A DNA stretch of 64,000 nucleotides from Caproiciproducens sp. NJN-50. GTDB lineage: Bacteria; Bacillota; Clostridia; Oscillospirales; Acutalibacteraceae. Within the stretch, counting starts at the first letter, position 1, and each line of letters opens with the position of its first letter. A program made the position numbers and the translations under genes. Positions 7,837 to 16,837 of the stretch are shown one piece after another. The notes beneath the pieces are model-generated. The model had not been told where the DNA came from and made no database searches. It worked only from the letters and a program-made list of their open reading frames with translations. The DNA lies in NCBI RefSeq assembly GCF_004103755.1, contig NZ_CP035283.1:2976001-3040000 (forward strand), in the 5' to 3' direction.

Positions 7837-8943
7837 TTATTCCAAAGTTTCAAAATTCGAGGTATCCAAAGTCAGATCACAGCTCTCCTTGACTTTCATC
7901 GCCTCAAAATACCGCTCTTCCGCCGGGATCCACCACTCCAGAAAATCATGCAGCCTGTTTCCGCCGCTCCGGAGGAAGATCCTCTGCTGCTGCACATTGG
8001 GCAGGCAGGTCAGAAAGACGCGGTAATCGTAACAGGCGCGAAAATCGGTGTGAAGAGAATAGCTGCCCTCCACGACGGCGAGCCCGCCCGGCTGAACATC
8101 CACCGGCGGCAGCATGGTTCCGCGCCGGCAGGAATAGGGGCGGTAGCTGATTTTCTCCCCGCTGTGCAGAGGAACAAGAACTTCTTTCAGAAAGCGCTCC
8201 CGGTCGATGTTTCCTCCCGGCTGGGACATCCATTCCTTTTCGCGCCGCTCGGGCGGAAGATAAAAATCGTCCATATGGAACACGCTGCAGCCGAACACCT
8301 CCGACAGAAGACCGGCCAGAAAAGACTTTCCGCTGCCGCACCTGCCGTCCAGGGCGAAAATTTCCGGCCTCTGGCCGGGATGGGAGTGCATCCGCTCCAT
8401 CACCGCGCGGAAAACGGGAAGGTAGAAGGAATAAGCCGCTTTGACGACCCGGTAATGCGGACCGTAATTTTCCCTGTATGCGCCGCTGTGCCGGACGGGG
8501 CCGTACCCTGAGGCGGCATACTGCCTCAGGAAGGAATCCATCTCCTCCCGTCCGACGCACAGCAGCCCTTTCGCCGCCATATCGCCGAGAAGCTCCAGCT
8601 TTCGCAGCAGCCTTGTCCTGTTTCCAAGATGGGTGTTCGCCGTAGCGGCGCTCATAAGGTTCAAAAGAGGAAGAAACTTCTCCGTCGCGGGACCCGGTTC
8701 GAGAAAAATCCTGCACAGGCCGTTCCCGATCGATTCCATGCGCGGCCCTTGGCCCGCCGATTCTTCCGGGACCGGCAGGGAATCATACTCTTCCTTCAGC
8801 TTCTCCAAATTGTGTCCGGGGTCCGGCCCCAGGTGAGAGCATCCGAATTCATTCTGATACAGGAGCTTGACATAATCCACGGGTTCCATACGGGGATACG
8901 CCCTGCTGTGCCATAGAATTACTTCAAAAAGCTTCTCATCCAT
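7837..8943 (-). CDS. Uridine-kinase-like P-loop protein with an N-terminal extension
   Basis: The C-terminal half (about residues 190-368) is a P-loop phosphotransferase: Walker A GRCGSGKS near 197, substrate-loop HMDDFYLPPERR, and the late VVEGSYSLH strand, as in uridine/cytidine or phosphoribulokinase-like enzymes. The first 180 residues form a helical domain of unknown function found with this kinase in Clostridia. The nucleoside substrate is not proven. A GGAGGGA site precedes the ATG. It ends 42 bp before the malQ start and may be cotranscribed with it. Confidence 0.8.
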   Translation of the reverse strand: MDEKLFEVILWHSRAYPRMEPVDYVKLLYQNEFGCSHLGPDPGHNLEKLKEEYDSLPVPEESAGQGPRMESIGNGLCRIFLEPGPATEKFLPLLNLMSAATANTHLGNRTRLLRKLELLGDMAAKGLLCVGREEMDSFLRQYAASGYGPVRHSGAYRENYGPHYRVVKAAYSFYLPVFRAVMERMHSHPGQRPEIFALDGRCGSGKSFLAGLLSEVFGCSVFHMDDFYLPPERREKEWMSQPGGNIDRERFLKEVLVPLHSGEKISYRPYSCRRGTMLPPVDVQPGGLAVVEGSYSLHTDFRACYDYRVFLTCLPNVQQQRIFLRSGGNRLHDFLEWWIPAEERYFEAMKVKESCDLTLDTSNFETLE

Positions 8944-9013
8944 AAGATCCCTCCAGATTAATCTCGAACCATTATAGCATAGCGGCCGGTATCTGTCGAC
9001 GGAACGGCCGACA

Positions 9014-9063
9014 GGAAACGCCGCGCCGGCCCGCTTTCAAACGGTGCTCGGCACGGCGTTTCC
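9014..9063 (-). terminator. Inverted repeat after the GH25 gene
   Basis: GGAAACGCCG (9014-9023) and CGGCGTTTCC (9054-9063) are perfect 10-bp arms with a GC-rich interior. No T-run follows on the minus strand, so it may be an RNA-stabilising hairpin rather than a true intrinsic terminator. Confidence 0.45.
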
Positions 9064-9079
9064 TTCGTTCTTCCCGCAG

Positions 9080-10267
9080 TCAGGCTACTGCAACGACGCA
9101 GCGGCGGACAGCCTTTGCTCCGGACGCAGCGGAGTAAAGCGAAGTGCTGCCGCTGCCAGTCGCAGTGATTTTCACATAGTAACATCCGCCCGAAGCCTTC
9201 CGGGAAACGACCTGCATAACCGCGGAGTTGCCGCTTGAAAAAGAGGGAACTCCCGAAACGCCGTTCGGCGTGAACTTAAAGGTGTAGCTCTTCCCCTTCC
9301 GCAGGGCCATCGCGGACGGGCTGTCCGAAAGCAGAGAGAGGTCGGAAACCTCAGGAGCCGCGTTCGGGTAGTCCCGATAGGAATAGTCCAGGTCCACCTG
9401 AGCGGATACGCCCGCTACCGTTCCCGTGTGGGAGTACTGCCACATCGTGTAGCTGCCGCCGTACCTCGGCTGGCTCACGTCGATGTGGGCGACCCATTTG
9501 TCGTACGGCGCCAGAACGGAGCCGTTCAGCTTATTCGTGAGCATGTCAGCATAGCTGTACACGCCGGCCCGGTACCCGGCATCCGCAATGGTCTTGCAGA
9601 ACGCCGCCGCAATGGCGGAAACCTGTTCGCTTGCAAGCGCATACTGCGAATCCTCCTCAATATCGAGGAAAACCGGATAATCCAACGCTTTCCCGTTCAG
9701 GATGCTCAGACATACGTTCGCTTCCTTCACCGCGTCCGCTTCGTCGAGGGCGTAGCTGCGGTAGTAAACGCCGACTTTGAGTCCGGCGGCCTTCGCCCCG
9801 TCGTAGTTCGCGGCAAAGGTGGAATCCGCCTGCGACAGCTCGTCGCCGTATCCGGCGCGCAGCAGGGCAAAGCTCACGCCGCTGTTTTTCACGGTGCTCC
9901 AGTCAATCGTCCCCTGTTTCTGGGAAACGCCGGAGACATCGATGCCTTTTACTCCGACCCGGACCGTGCAGCTCACGCTGCGGCCGTCCCCCGTCGTCGC
10001 GGTCACAGAGGCGACACCCGGCCCGGCCGCCGTTACCGTCCCGTGGGAAACCGTAGCAACCGCCGGACAGTTTGTATTCCAGAGCATCCCGTAAGTCACG
10101 TCCGCACCCTGAAAGGTCACGGTCAGTTGAACGCTGTCCCCCTTCGCAAGGTTCACGCTTGAACTGCTGATGGCCGGAAGCATCACATTCTCCGCCGCGG
10201 AAGCCGGCAGAGCGGCGGAAACCGCGAAAACCAGCACCAGCAGAAGAGAAACCCATCTTTTCTTCAT
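9080..10267 (-). CDS. Secreted GH25 lysozyme with an Ig-like (BIG2) domain
   Basis: A signal peptide (MKKRWVSLLLVLVFAVSAALPASAA) precedes a bacterial Ig-like domain (about 30-105). A GH25 muramidase domain follows from KGIDVSGVSQKQGTIDW to about residue 300; the acidic motifs DVS, FLDIEED and VDLDYSY fit the active cleft. The last 85 residues are a further beta-rich domain. It should cleave the N-acetylmuramyl-beta-1,4-N-acetylglucosamine bond outside the cell. The upstream ribosome site is weak (GAGATGAG). It is apparently monocistronic. Confidence 0.88.
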   Translation of the reverse strand: MKKRWVSLLLVLVFAVSAALPASAAENVMLPAISSSSVNLAKGDSVQLTVTFQGADVTYGMLWNTNCPAVATVSHGTVTAAGPGVASVTATTGDGRSVSCTVRVGVKGIDVSGVSQKQGTIDWSTVKNSGVSFALLRAGYGDELSQADSTFAANYDGAKAAGLKVGVYYRSYALDEADAVKEANVCLSILNGKALDYPVFLDIEEDSQYALASEQVSAIAAAFCKTIADAGYRAGVYSYADMLTNKLNGSVLAPYDKWVAHIDVSQPRYGGSYTMWQYSHTGTVAGVSAQVDLDYSYRDYPNAAPEVSDLSLLSDSPSAMALRKGKSYTFKFTPNGVSGVPSFSSGNSAVMQVVSRKASGGCYYVKITATGSGSTSLYSAASGAKAVRRCVVAVA

Positions 10268-10377
10268 GACTGCTCATCTCATTCCTGTAGTTCTCTTTTT
10301 TCTGTTCTTCATTATACTCGCGCCGAAATTAGCTGTCAATATCATCCAATTCCCCTTGGGCTATTCGGGAAACCTGC

Positions 10378-10722
10378 TCAAAGGTTTCTTTCATGAGCGC
10401 CCATTTCCCTGCCGTAATCAATCCCCCAGTCACGCATCGCGTCAAGGACAGGCCCCAGGCTGTATCCCGTGCGCGTCAAAGTGTATTCCACGCGGGGCGG
10501 GACCTCCGGATACACCTTCCGCGTCAGAAGCCCCGAGTGCTCCATGTCCCGCAGATTGGAGGTCAGCACCTTCTGCGAGATGCCGGCAATCGACTTTTTC
10601 AGCTCCCCGAACCGGCGGGTCCCTTCCATCAGGTCGCGCAGAATCAAGACCTTCCAACGGTTCGCGATCATTGTAAGAGTCACTTCAACGGGGCAGTCAG
10701 GCAGTTCTTTCTTCTGATCCAT
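10378..10722 (-). CDS. HxlR-family winged-helix regulator
   Basis: The 114-residue protein carries the complete HxlR pattern: CPVEVTLTMIANRWKVLILRDL at the start, RRFGELKKSIAGISQKVLT as recognition region, and the wing VPPRVEYTLTRTG. Such regulators often sense electrophiles or redox state and control a divergent gene. Here the divergent neighbour is a flavin-binding-fold protein. The 155-bp spacer has a repeated GGTATC (10740-10746 and 10759-10764), which could be operator half-sites. Confidence 0.88.
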   Translation of the reverse strand: MDQKKELPDCPVEVTLTMIANRWKVLILRDLMEGTRRFGELKKSIAGISQKVLTSNLRDMEHSGLLTRKVYPEVPPRVEYTLTRTGYSLGPVLDAMRDWGIDYGREMGAHERNL

Positions 10723-10797
10723 AAAAACTCTCGTCCTTCCGGTATCTTTGTCATACTTGGTATCCGATCGTTCTCTACCTTACAAAAATGTGCCTAC

Positions 10798-10826
10798 TTC
10801 ACATCCCGCAATTACCATCCTATAAT
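10798..10826 (+). promoter_or_regulatory. Promoter of the pyridoxamine-oxidase-fold gene
   Basis: TTCACA (10798-10803) and a perfect TATAAT (10821-10826) are 17 bp apart, 52 bp before the ATG. HxlR probably acts here. Confidence 0.7.
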
Positions 10827-10877
10827 AACCTTAACGGCAAAATCATAAAAAGTCAAGCGTCATGGGAGGTTAAGAAA

Positions 10878-11273
10878 ATGAATCAGATTGTGAAAGCCCT
10901 GGAGGAAACAAAGGTCTTTTACGTTGCGACGGTGGAAGGCGACCAGCCGCGGGTGCGTCCGTTCGGCGCCGTGATGGAATACGGGGGCAGAATCTATTTC
11001 AGCACGAACAACACCAAGAACGTGTACCACCAGATGAGGAAGAACCCCAAGGTGGAAATCTGCGGCTGCAAGCCGGACGGAACCTGGGTCCGCGTCACGG
11101 GCAGGCTGGTCCGCGACGACAACGACGGCGCCAGGGCCGCCATGCTGGAAAAGATGCCGGAGCTGAAAAGCATGTACCGCGTGGGCGACGGCAAATTTGA
11201 AGTTCTTTTTCTTGAGGATGCGGAGGCCACGCTCTACTCGATGACGGACACCCCGAAAAAGATTGCCGGATAG
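10878..11273 (+). CDS. Pyridoxamine 5'-phosphate oxidase-fold flavoprotein
   Basis: The 131-residue product is a short split-barrel protein: FYVATVEGDQPRVRPFGAVMEYGGRIYF is the typical N-terminal strand pair of the PNPOx-like family, followed by NTKNVYHQMRKNPKVEICG. Members bind FMN or F420 and reduce quinones or other small molecules; the substrate here is unknown. GGGAGGT lies eight bases before the ATG. Its pairing with a divergent HxlR gene suggests induction by a reactive compound. Confidence 0.82.
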   Translation: MNQIVKALEETKVFYVATVEGDQPRVRPFGAVMEYGGRIYFSTNNTKNVYHQMRKNPKVEICGCKPDGTWVRVTGRLVRDDNDGARAAMLEKMPELKSMYRVGDGKFEVLFLEDAEATLYSMTDTPKKIAG

Positions 11274-11300
11274 CCCGCGAGAGCAAACGGCATCGGTTTC

Positions 11301-11337
11301 AGAAGGGGACCCGGATTCAATCTCCGGGTCCCCTTCT
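11301..11337. terminator. Bidirectional terminator
   Basis: A perfect 15-bp stem, AGAAGGGGACCCGGA (11301-11315) and its complement (11323-11337), surrounds a 7-nt loop between convergent genes. Confidence 0.85.
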
Positions 11338-11347
11338 AATTGGCTTT

Positions 11348-11800
11348 TCAAAAATCCAGAATCATCTGGCAGTACGGAAGATCCTGAAAGCCCAGCCGGC
11401 GGTAAAGAGAAATCGCCCGCTGATTTGCGCCCTCCGCTTCCAGCCGGAGCCTTTTCACATTTTCCGGCAGGTGTTTCTTCAAATAGGCGAGATAGGCATG
11501 GCAAAGGCCGCGGCCGCGGTAGTCCGGCTTGATGTAAAGCTCCTCGGCCCAGACGACCATGCCGCCCGCCTCCTGGGAAAAGGTCTTGGCAAGAAGCCCG
11601 TAGCCCGCCACATCGCCGCGAACCTCCAGAAAGAAAGCCTGTGCGTATTCCTCCGACCGCATCAGCTCCCGAAATGTGTTTTCAAAATAGGAACGCGGAA
11701 GAGTGTGGTCGACGGCATCCGAGGAATAAAAGTCCTGCGCCATCTGAAGATAAGCCTCCCGGTCCTCCTCTTTTAATTTCCGAATGACGATTTCGTCCAT
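11348..11800 (-). CDS. GNAT-family N-acetyltransferase
   Basis: The 150-residue protein has the GNAT core: EELYIKPDYRGRGLCHAYLAYL contains the Q/RxxGxG/A acetyl-CoA loop (RGRGLC), and RLEAEGANQRAISLYRRLGF is the classical motif B. The start MDEIVIRKLKEEDREAYLQMAQDFY is a typical strand-helix entry. The acceptor substrate cannot be inferred. GGAGG precedes the ATG. It faces the PNPOx-fold gene across a shared terminator. Confidence 0.85.
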   Translation of the reverse strand: MDEIVIRKLKEEDREAYLQMAQDFYSSDAVDHTLPRSYFENTFRELMRSEEYAQAFFLEVRGDVAGYGLLAKTFSQEAGGMVVWAEELYIKPDYRGRGLCHAYLAYLKKHLPENVKRLRLEAEGANQRAISLYRRLGFQDLPYCQMILDF

Positions 11801-11844
11801 AGCTGCCTCCTGTTTTACAATGAATGCTCTTCTCCGTTTTCCGG

Positions 11845-13356
11845 TCAGGTGGAAAGGCCGTCGATGTCCTTCAGGATTTCCCTCCTGCGGCCGCCGAGCA
11901 GCAGACTGCGGTTGTAACGGTCATACGGTTCCGAACCGTTTTCCAGGATAAATCCGGAGCTGTAAAATCCGACCGTCAGCTCCGTGACGAAAATCACCAT
12001 CTCCTGGCTTTCTCCAAACGTCACCGACATAAAATCAAAGGCGTGATTCAGCATTTTCGACGCTGTTTCGGTGATTTCTTCCTTTCGCGCGGTCTCTTCC
12101 CCAAAGTGCTTTTTCACGGTTTCGAACGCCTCTTCGGCCCCGGGCCGTTCCATTCGAAGCAGTTCGTCGGCGTAATTCTCCAGCAGCCGGACGCATCGGG
12201 ACTCCGCCGTTTCTCCGTCGCGGTCGAGCCGTCCGCTCTCCCGCCGCAGGGCAAGAGAGTCCGCCGCCTCCCGCGCCAGCCGCCGCAATACGGCCTCCGG
12301 GTCGACGGTCTCTTTCTTCAGTTCTTCCTTCCATTCGCCGAGGCGCTCAAACACCGCCTCAACCGACCGGTCGGTCAGCTCGGCGTCCCGGAACGCGCTG
12401 TTGAGGCGGCTCAGCAGCAGGCCGATCACGCTCAGCCTTTCGTCGAACCGGGCATGCTGCAGCATGGCGACCGCGCGCTCCGAAATTTGCCCGTTCAGGA
12501 TCTCGTCGACGCGGTAATCATCGCGGTACTTCTGATAAAGTTCGTAATAATTGGCAAAATCCTTCGCGACGGCTGGATTCTGGATGTACTGGAGAATCAG
12601 GTCCTGCCCGATTTCAAGTTCCAGGCTCTCGCAGACCGTCATCATTTCGGAAAGGTCCTCCCAGCCGCGCGCCGTCGCGAACGCGGCCCCGTCCGGCGTG
12701 GTTTCGATCCGGTAAAAATTCTCGCCGCGCAGCTCCAGATAGGACAGAATCGCTCCGTGGATCGACTGCCGGTAGGCGTATTCCTTCCAGACGGAGAAAT
12801 CCGGCTGCACATCGATTTTTCTCACGCGGTCCAGCGTGACGATGTCGAATTCGCGCGCCGAGCGGTTGTACTCCGGCGGATTGCCGGCCGCGACGATGAT
12901 CCAGCCCTCCGGCACCTTCTGGTTGCCGAACGTCTTGCCCTGCAAAAATTGCAGCATGGTGGGAGCCAGCGTTTCGGAGACGCAGTTGATCTCGTCGATG
13001 AACAGAATGCCTTCGCAAAGGCCCGTCTGCTCCATCCGGTCGTAAACGGAGGCGATGATCTCGCTCATGGTGTACTCCGTCACGGAAAACTCTTTTCCTC
13101 CGTAGGTCTTCTCCCGGATAAACGGCAGACCGACGGCGCTTTGGCGGGTGTGGTGCGTGATGGTGTAGGCCACCAGCGCCACCCCGCACTCCCGCGCCGC
13201 CTGTTCGACGATCTGCGTCTTGCCGACGCCGGGCGGGCCCATCAGAAGCATCGGCCGCTGGCGCACCGGCGGGATGCGGTAATTTCCGTTTTCGTCCCGC
13301 TTCAAATACGCCCTCACGGTATTTTCGATTTCTTCCTTCGCCTGTTTAATATTCAT
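11845..13356 (-). CDS. MoxR-type AAA+ ATPase
   Basis: The 503-residue protein has Walker A GPPGVGKT (residues 40-47), Walker B ILFIDEIN (near 120), sensor-type AAGNPPEYNRSAREFD and an arginine-finger region TLDRVRKIDV: the MoxR branch of AAA+ proteins. These act as chaperones that remodel partners bearing VWA domains. The long C-terminal half is helical and unassigned. Its start overlaps the stop of the VWA gene by 11 bp, so the two are translationally coupled. The VWA and LRR proteins encoded upstream are the likely partners. Confidence 0.88.
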   Translation of the reverse strand: MNIKQAKEEIENTVRAYLKRDENGNYRIPPVRQRPMLLMGPPGVGKTQIVEQAARECGVALVAYTITHHTRQSAVGLPFIREKTYGGKEFSVTEYTMSEIIASVYDRMEQTGLCEGILFIDEINCVSETLAPTMLQFLQGKTFGNQKVPEGWIIVAAGNPPEYNRSAREFDIVTLDRVRKIDVQPDFSVWKEYAYRQSIHGAILSYLELRGENFYRIETTPDGAAFATARGWEDLSEMMTVCESLELEIGQDLILQYIQNPAVAKDFANYYELYQKYRDDYRVDEILNGQISERAVAMLQHARFDERLSVIGLLLSRLNSAFRDAELTDRSVEAVFERLGEWKEELKKETVDPEAVLRRLAREAADSLALRRESGRLDRDGETAESRCVRLLENYADELLRMERPGAEEAFETVKKHFGEETARKEEITETASKMLNHAFDFMSVTFGESQEMVIFVTELTVGFYSSGFILENGSEPYDRYNRSLLLGGRRREILKDIDGLST

Positions 13357-14707
13357 AATGAGGCAGGTCCTCCCAGTCTTCTTGATTTTCCGCCGTTTCC
13401 GGTTTCCGGTCCAGATCGTCCGGCTCCAGGATCAGCTTCATGGCCCACGGCGGCACATCCGCGTCGGTGAAATCGTCCCGCAGAAAGACGAAGGCGACGT
13501 CGTAGGGCGGTCTGTGTTCCGGGTAAACGCCCCGTCCATCCGTAAAATAGATCAGCCCCTTGAGGCGCCGGAACTCCTTCCCGCGGAGCAACTCGTCCAC
13601 ATAGCGGAACACCGGACGGAAATCCGTGCCGCCGCTGCCGATCAGCTCGAAGTGATCCATATAATCCCGCAGTTCTTCCCCGTTCGTGATCTTCCGGTCG
13701 GACCGGACCGTTTCGTCGCACTGGACGATGTGGATGTTGACCCGGCGGAAGAAGCTTTCGGTATCTTTCAGAATGGAATAGGTCTGCTCCAGAAACCCGC
13801 GCACCAGACGGCCGGAGCAGGACATCGAGGTGTCCACGGCGATCACGAAATCCTCGATCCGGCGGGTCTCGCGCGTTTCCTGCGGTTCGATCAGCGGCAG
13901 GTTGCCGTAAAGGCGCAGGCCGTAGGAATAAAAGATCGGGTCGAACGAGTCCGGGTCCAGCCGTGCCTCCTCCCGCAGAACGGCGAATTTCCGAAGAAAG
14001 CGCCGGTAATCATACCGCTCCCTGTTTTCCACCCGGACCTGGGAAAGAATCGCCTGTGCGTGTTCGGCGGGGTCTTTCGAGAGGGTCTCCATGCCGGTCT
14101 GCATTTTCCGGCTGATGTCGTCCCATTTCTGTTGGAGCGGCGGCATTCCGGCGGGCGGTCTTTTCTGCGGGTCCGGCCAGAAAGAGTGGTCGTCGATCCG
14201 AAACTCCCGCTCAAGTTCCATGCGCGCCTCGAGATTCAGGTCCATCGTCCGGAGCAGCTCGTAGACTTTCTCCGCCGTCGGCACCTTGCATTTTTCGCGG
14301 AGCGTTTCGTAAAAATTTCGCCGGAACCAGGAGGGGGACTGCCGCACGGAGCGCTGCGCGATCCCGTCCAGCACGGATTCCATCGCAATGTCGCAGGCGA
14401 GGTCCCACAGTTCCCGGTCCTCTCCGGGCCGCTTCCAGAGGTGGCGGAACACGCAGTGCAGGACGCAGTGGAGGTATCCGCGGTTGATCAAAATCCGGTT
14501 TTGCCGGTATCGGACGAAAAGAAGATCGGGGTCGTAAAAAAGGCTGGCTCCGTCCGTTCCCAGATATTCCGCGCCCGGCCTCATCTCATAGGAGAGCGCG
14601 CTGAGCGCGAGGTCGAGAAAGCGCATGGAAAGGTACAGGTCCGTTCGGGATTCCTTCAGAATGCGGTCCCCGATCTCCCGCACCCGTTCTTCCATTTCAT
14701 CCGCCAT
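13346..14707 (-). CDS. VWA-domain protein with a metallopeptidase-like N-terminus (DUF2201 type)
   Basis: The last 150 residues form a von Willebrand A domain: FVIAVDTSMSCSG carries a DxSxS-type MIDAS motif, ELIGSGGTDFRPVF has the conserved Thr/Asp, and GLIYFTDGRG completes the site. The N-terminal part (LHCVLHCVFRHLWKR, then WDLACDIAMES) resembles the putative metallopeptidase region found in this family. MoxR/VWA pairs such as RavA-ViaA work together in stress response or complex assembly. A GGAAGGAGGA site precedes the ATG. It is the middle gene of a three-gene operon. Confidence 0.85.
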   Translation of the reverse strand: MADEMEERVREIGDRILKESRTDLYLSMRFLDLALSALSYEMRPGAEYLGTDGASLFYDPDLLFVRYRQNRILINRGYLHCVLHCVFRHLWKRPGEDRELWDLACDIAMESVLDGIAQRSVRQSPSWFRRNFYETLREKCKVPTAEKVYELLRTMDLNLEARMELEREFRIDDHSFWPDPQKRPPAGMPPLQQKWDDISRKMQTGMETLSKDPAEHAQAILSQVRVENRERYDYRRFLRKFAVLREEARLDPDSFDPIFYSYGLRLYGNLPLIEPQETRETRRIEDFVIAVDTSMSCSGRLVRGFLEQTYSILKDTESFFRRVNIHIVQCDETVRSDRKITNGEELRDYMDHFELIGSGGTDFRPVFRYVDELLRGKEFRRLKGLIYFTDGRGVYPEHRPPYDVAFVFLRDDFTDADVPPWAMKLILEPDDLDRKPETAENQEDWEDLPHYEY

Positions 14708-14730
14708 GGCGCTCCTCCTTCCGCGGTGTC

Positions 14731-15708
14731 TTACAGGTCATAGGTCTTTTTCTTCGGGGCGAAGCGGCGGTGCCGTTCATCGAGCAGAACGCAGAGACAC
14801 TCCGCCCGCTCCAGCCGGGAAGCTTCCTCCGCCGCGGCCGCGAGGCTTTCGGGAGTGAAGACGCCGTTTGCCGAAAGAAACAAGAGCCCGTCCGGATCGT
14901 CTTCCCGGACCAGCAGGCACGCGGCGGCAGCCGCGTTATTTTTCAGGCAGGAGCGGTAGCGTTCCGCCGCGGCTTCCGTCAGGTGGACCGGTCGGCGCAG
15001 GCGCTCCAGCGCGATGCGCAGCAGTGTTTCCGGGGCCGTTTCGCTCCGGGCCAGCGGAAACTGCGCGTCGTAGCCTTCCGCATCCAGCCCGTCCCCCCGG
15101 AAGCACTGCCGGTAGCGGAAGCCCGCCCCGTGGATGAAATGCTCAAAAATGCGGGCGGGGCAATTTTCGACGGATTCCTCATAATACTCCGGAAAAATCC
15201 AGACGGACTCCTCTTTTTCGGAGCGGAAGACGACGCGGACCTCCCGCTGAAGCTCCGCGAGAATTCCCCGCAGACAGGTTTTCGCGCCCGCAGGGGCTAC
15301 GACCGCGATCCTTCCGAGGGCCGCGCAGTTCATGAACGCCCCGTTTCCGACCTGCGCGGGCCCCTCTCCCAAAGAGAGGAGCGACAGGCCGGTGCAGTTG
15401 TAAAACGCATAGGCCCCGATCGACCTCAATCCCGAAGGCAGCCGGATCTCCCGAAGGGACGCCCCGCCGAGAAACCGCTCCCCGCCGCCGGGCGCCTCGG
15501 CTTCGTCCGTCAGGGCCTCGCGGATTTCGGCGCCCGGAGGAAGCTGCGCCCCGGCGGTTTCCGGAGAGGAAAACGCGTAGGCGCCGATTTCCCGCACCGG
15601 CAGCCCGCCGATCTCGTCGGGGACGCGGACGGACGCGCCCGATCCCGAACAGGAAAAGACGGACGCGCCGCCCGGAACGGCGATATATCGCACCTTCAAT
15701 CCGCGCAC
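14731..15708 (-). CDS. BspA-like leucine-rich-repeat protein
   Basis: The 325-residue protein contains LRR_5 repeats, best seen in REIRLPSGLRSIGAYAFYNC and LSLGEGPAQVGNGAFMNC, and around residues 30-50 (VRVPDEIGGLPVREIGAYAF). No signal peptide or anchor is visible, unlike most BspA proteins, so it is probably cytoplasmic. The C-terminal 150 residues are helical and unassigned. The GTG start with AAGGAAAGG nearby is plausible but TTG or GTG codons just downstream are possible. It lies 23 bp upstream of the VWA gene, so it may bring targets to the MoxR/VWA machine. Confidence 0.75.
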   Translation of the reverse strand: MRGLKVRYIAVPGGASVFSCSGSGASVRVPDEIGGLPVREIGAYAFSSPETAGAQLPPGAEIREALTDEAEAPGGGERFLGGASLREIRLPSGLRSIGAYAFYNCTGLSLLSLGEGPAQVGNGAFMNCAALGRIAVVAPAGAKTCLRGILAELQREVRVVFRSEKEESVWIFPEYYEESVENCPARIFEHFIHGAGFRYRQCFRGDGLDAEGYDAQFPLARSETAPETLLRIALERLRRPVHLTEAAAERYRSCLKNNAAAAACLLVREDDPDGLLFLSANGVFTPESLAAAAEEASRLERAECLCVLLDERHRRFAPKKKTYDL

Positions 15709-15730
15709 CCTTTCCTTTCAAAATTCACGA

Positions 15731-16750
15731 TCAATCCCGGCCCACATACCGCTCCAGCAGCTTCAAGGTGTTGTCGGCGCCGTCCACATGGGACCGCTCG
15801 TACCCGTGGGACGCGTACACCCCGGCCCCGATCAGGCCGTGCTTCAGGTCGTAGCCCGCGGCCAGCGCCGCATCCGCATCCGACCCGTAAAACGGATAAA
15901 CATCCACTGCAAAGTCAAGTTTTGCCTGTTCCGCGCAGCGGATCAGCTCCGTCGTGACCTCGTAGTCATACGGTCCGCGGGAGTCCTTTGAGCAGATGCT
16001 CACCATGCGTTCGGTGCAGGAAAGGCCCTCCCCCACGCAGCCCATGTCCACGCTGAGGATCTCCTTCGCGTCCGCGGGCAGCGCGCCGCAGGCTCCGTGC
16101 CCGACCTCCTCGTACACGGTGATGAATGCGTAAACCTTCCGTTTCAGGGACAGTTTCTTCTCGGAGATCCGTTTCGCAAGGCCCAGAAGGATCGCCACGG
16201 ACAGCTTGTCGTCCAGAAAACGGCTCTTGATGTATCCGCTTTGAGTCACGACCGTGCGCGGGTCGAAGCAGACAAAGTCCCCGGCGCGGATGCCCAGCTT
16301 CCCGGCGTCCTCTTTTTCCTTCACATCTTCATCCACCACGACCTCCATGTCGTCAAAGGTCCTGCTCTGCTCGGAAAATTTGTTGTTGACGTGAATGGAA
16401 GGGTCGTTCATCTGGAGCGTTCCCTCGAAAACCTTGCCGGAACGCGTGCGGATGCGGCAGTTTTCCGTTTCGCAGTTGTTCGCGTTCAGGCCGCCGATGT
16501 TCGTAATGCGCAGCCTGCCGTTCTTCTTGATTTCGGCCACCATGCCGCCGAGCGTGTCGATATGGGCGGAAAGGATCAGCGGGTCCCCCTCGCCGCCCAG
16601 ATCGCAGACCACGCAGCCTTTGTTGGTCAGATACGGCTGAAACCCCAACTTCCGGAATTCCTCCATCGTGTACCGCGTCACTTCACCGGTAAACCCACTG
16701 GGACTGTCGATCGAAGTCAGCTTTTTGAGCTGGTTCAGAATAAATTTCAT
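15731..16750 (-). CDS. M42-family aminopeptidase / glutamyl aminopeptidase
   Basis: At 339 residues it is of normal length. Binuclear-metal ligands are visible: SAHIDTLGG (His and Asp), SRFLDDKLS (bridging Asp), ITVYEEVGHGA (catalytic and ligand Glu), LSVDMGCVG (Asp) and SHGYERSHVDG (late His). The family removes N-terminal residues from peptides in the cytoplasm as large dodecamers. It ends 22 bp before the LRR gene, so it may share transcription with the LRR-VWA-MoxR operon, though a functional link is not implied. Confidence 0.9.
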   Translation of the reverse strand: MKFILNQLKKLTSIDSPSGFTGEVTRYTMEEFRKLGFQPYLTNKGCVVCDLGGEGDPLILSAHIDTLGGMVAEIKKNGRLRITNIGGLNANNCETENCRIRTRSGKVFEGTLQMNDPSIHVNNKFSEQSRTFDDMEVVVDEDVKEKEDAGKLGIRAGDFVCFDPRTVVTQSGYIKSRFLDDKLSVAILLGLAKRISEKKLSLKRKVYAFITVYEEVGHGACGALPADAKEILSVDMGCVGEGLSCTERMVSICSKDSRGPYDYEVTTELIRCAEQAKLDFAVDVYPFYGSDADAALAAGYDLKHGLIGAGVYASHGYERSHVDGADNTLKLLERYVGRD

Positions 16751-16837
16751 TTTCCTCTTCCTTTTTCAATCTTCGCGTTCTGAAGCGCGGGCGGGATTTT
16801 CTCCGCGCCTTTTCTTCTAAATCCGACTTCCGTTCCG

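Noticed and set aside
11824..13470. Long plus-strand open frame opposite the MoxR gene
   Set aside because: It is a shadow of a GC-rich coding region; codon pattern and motifs belong to the minus strand.
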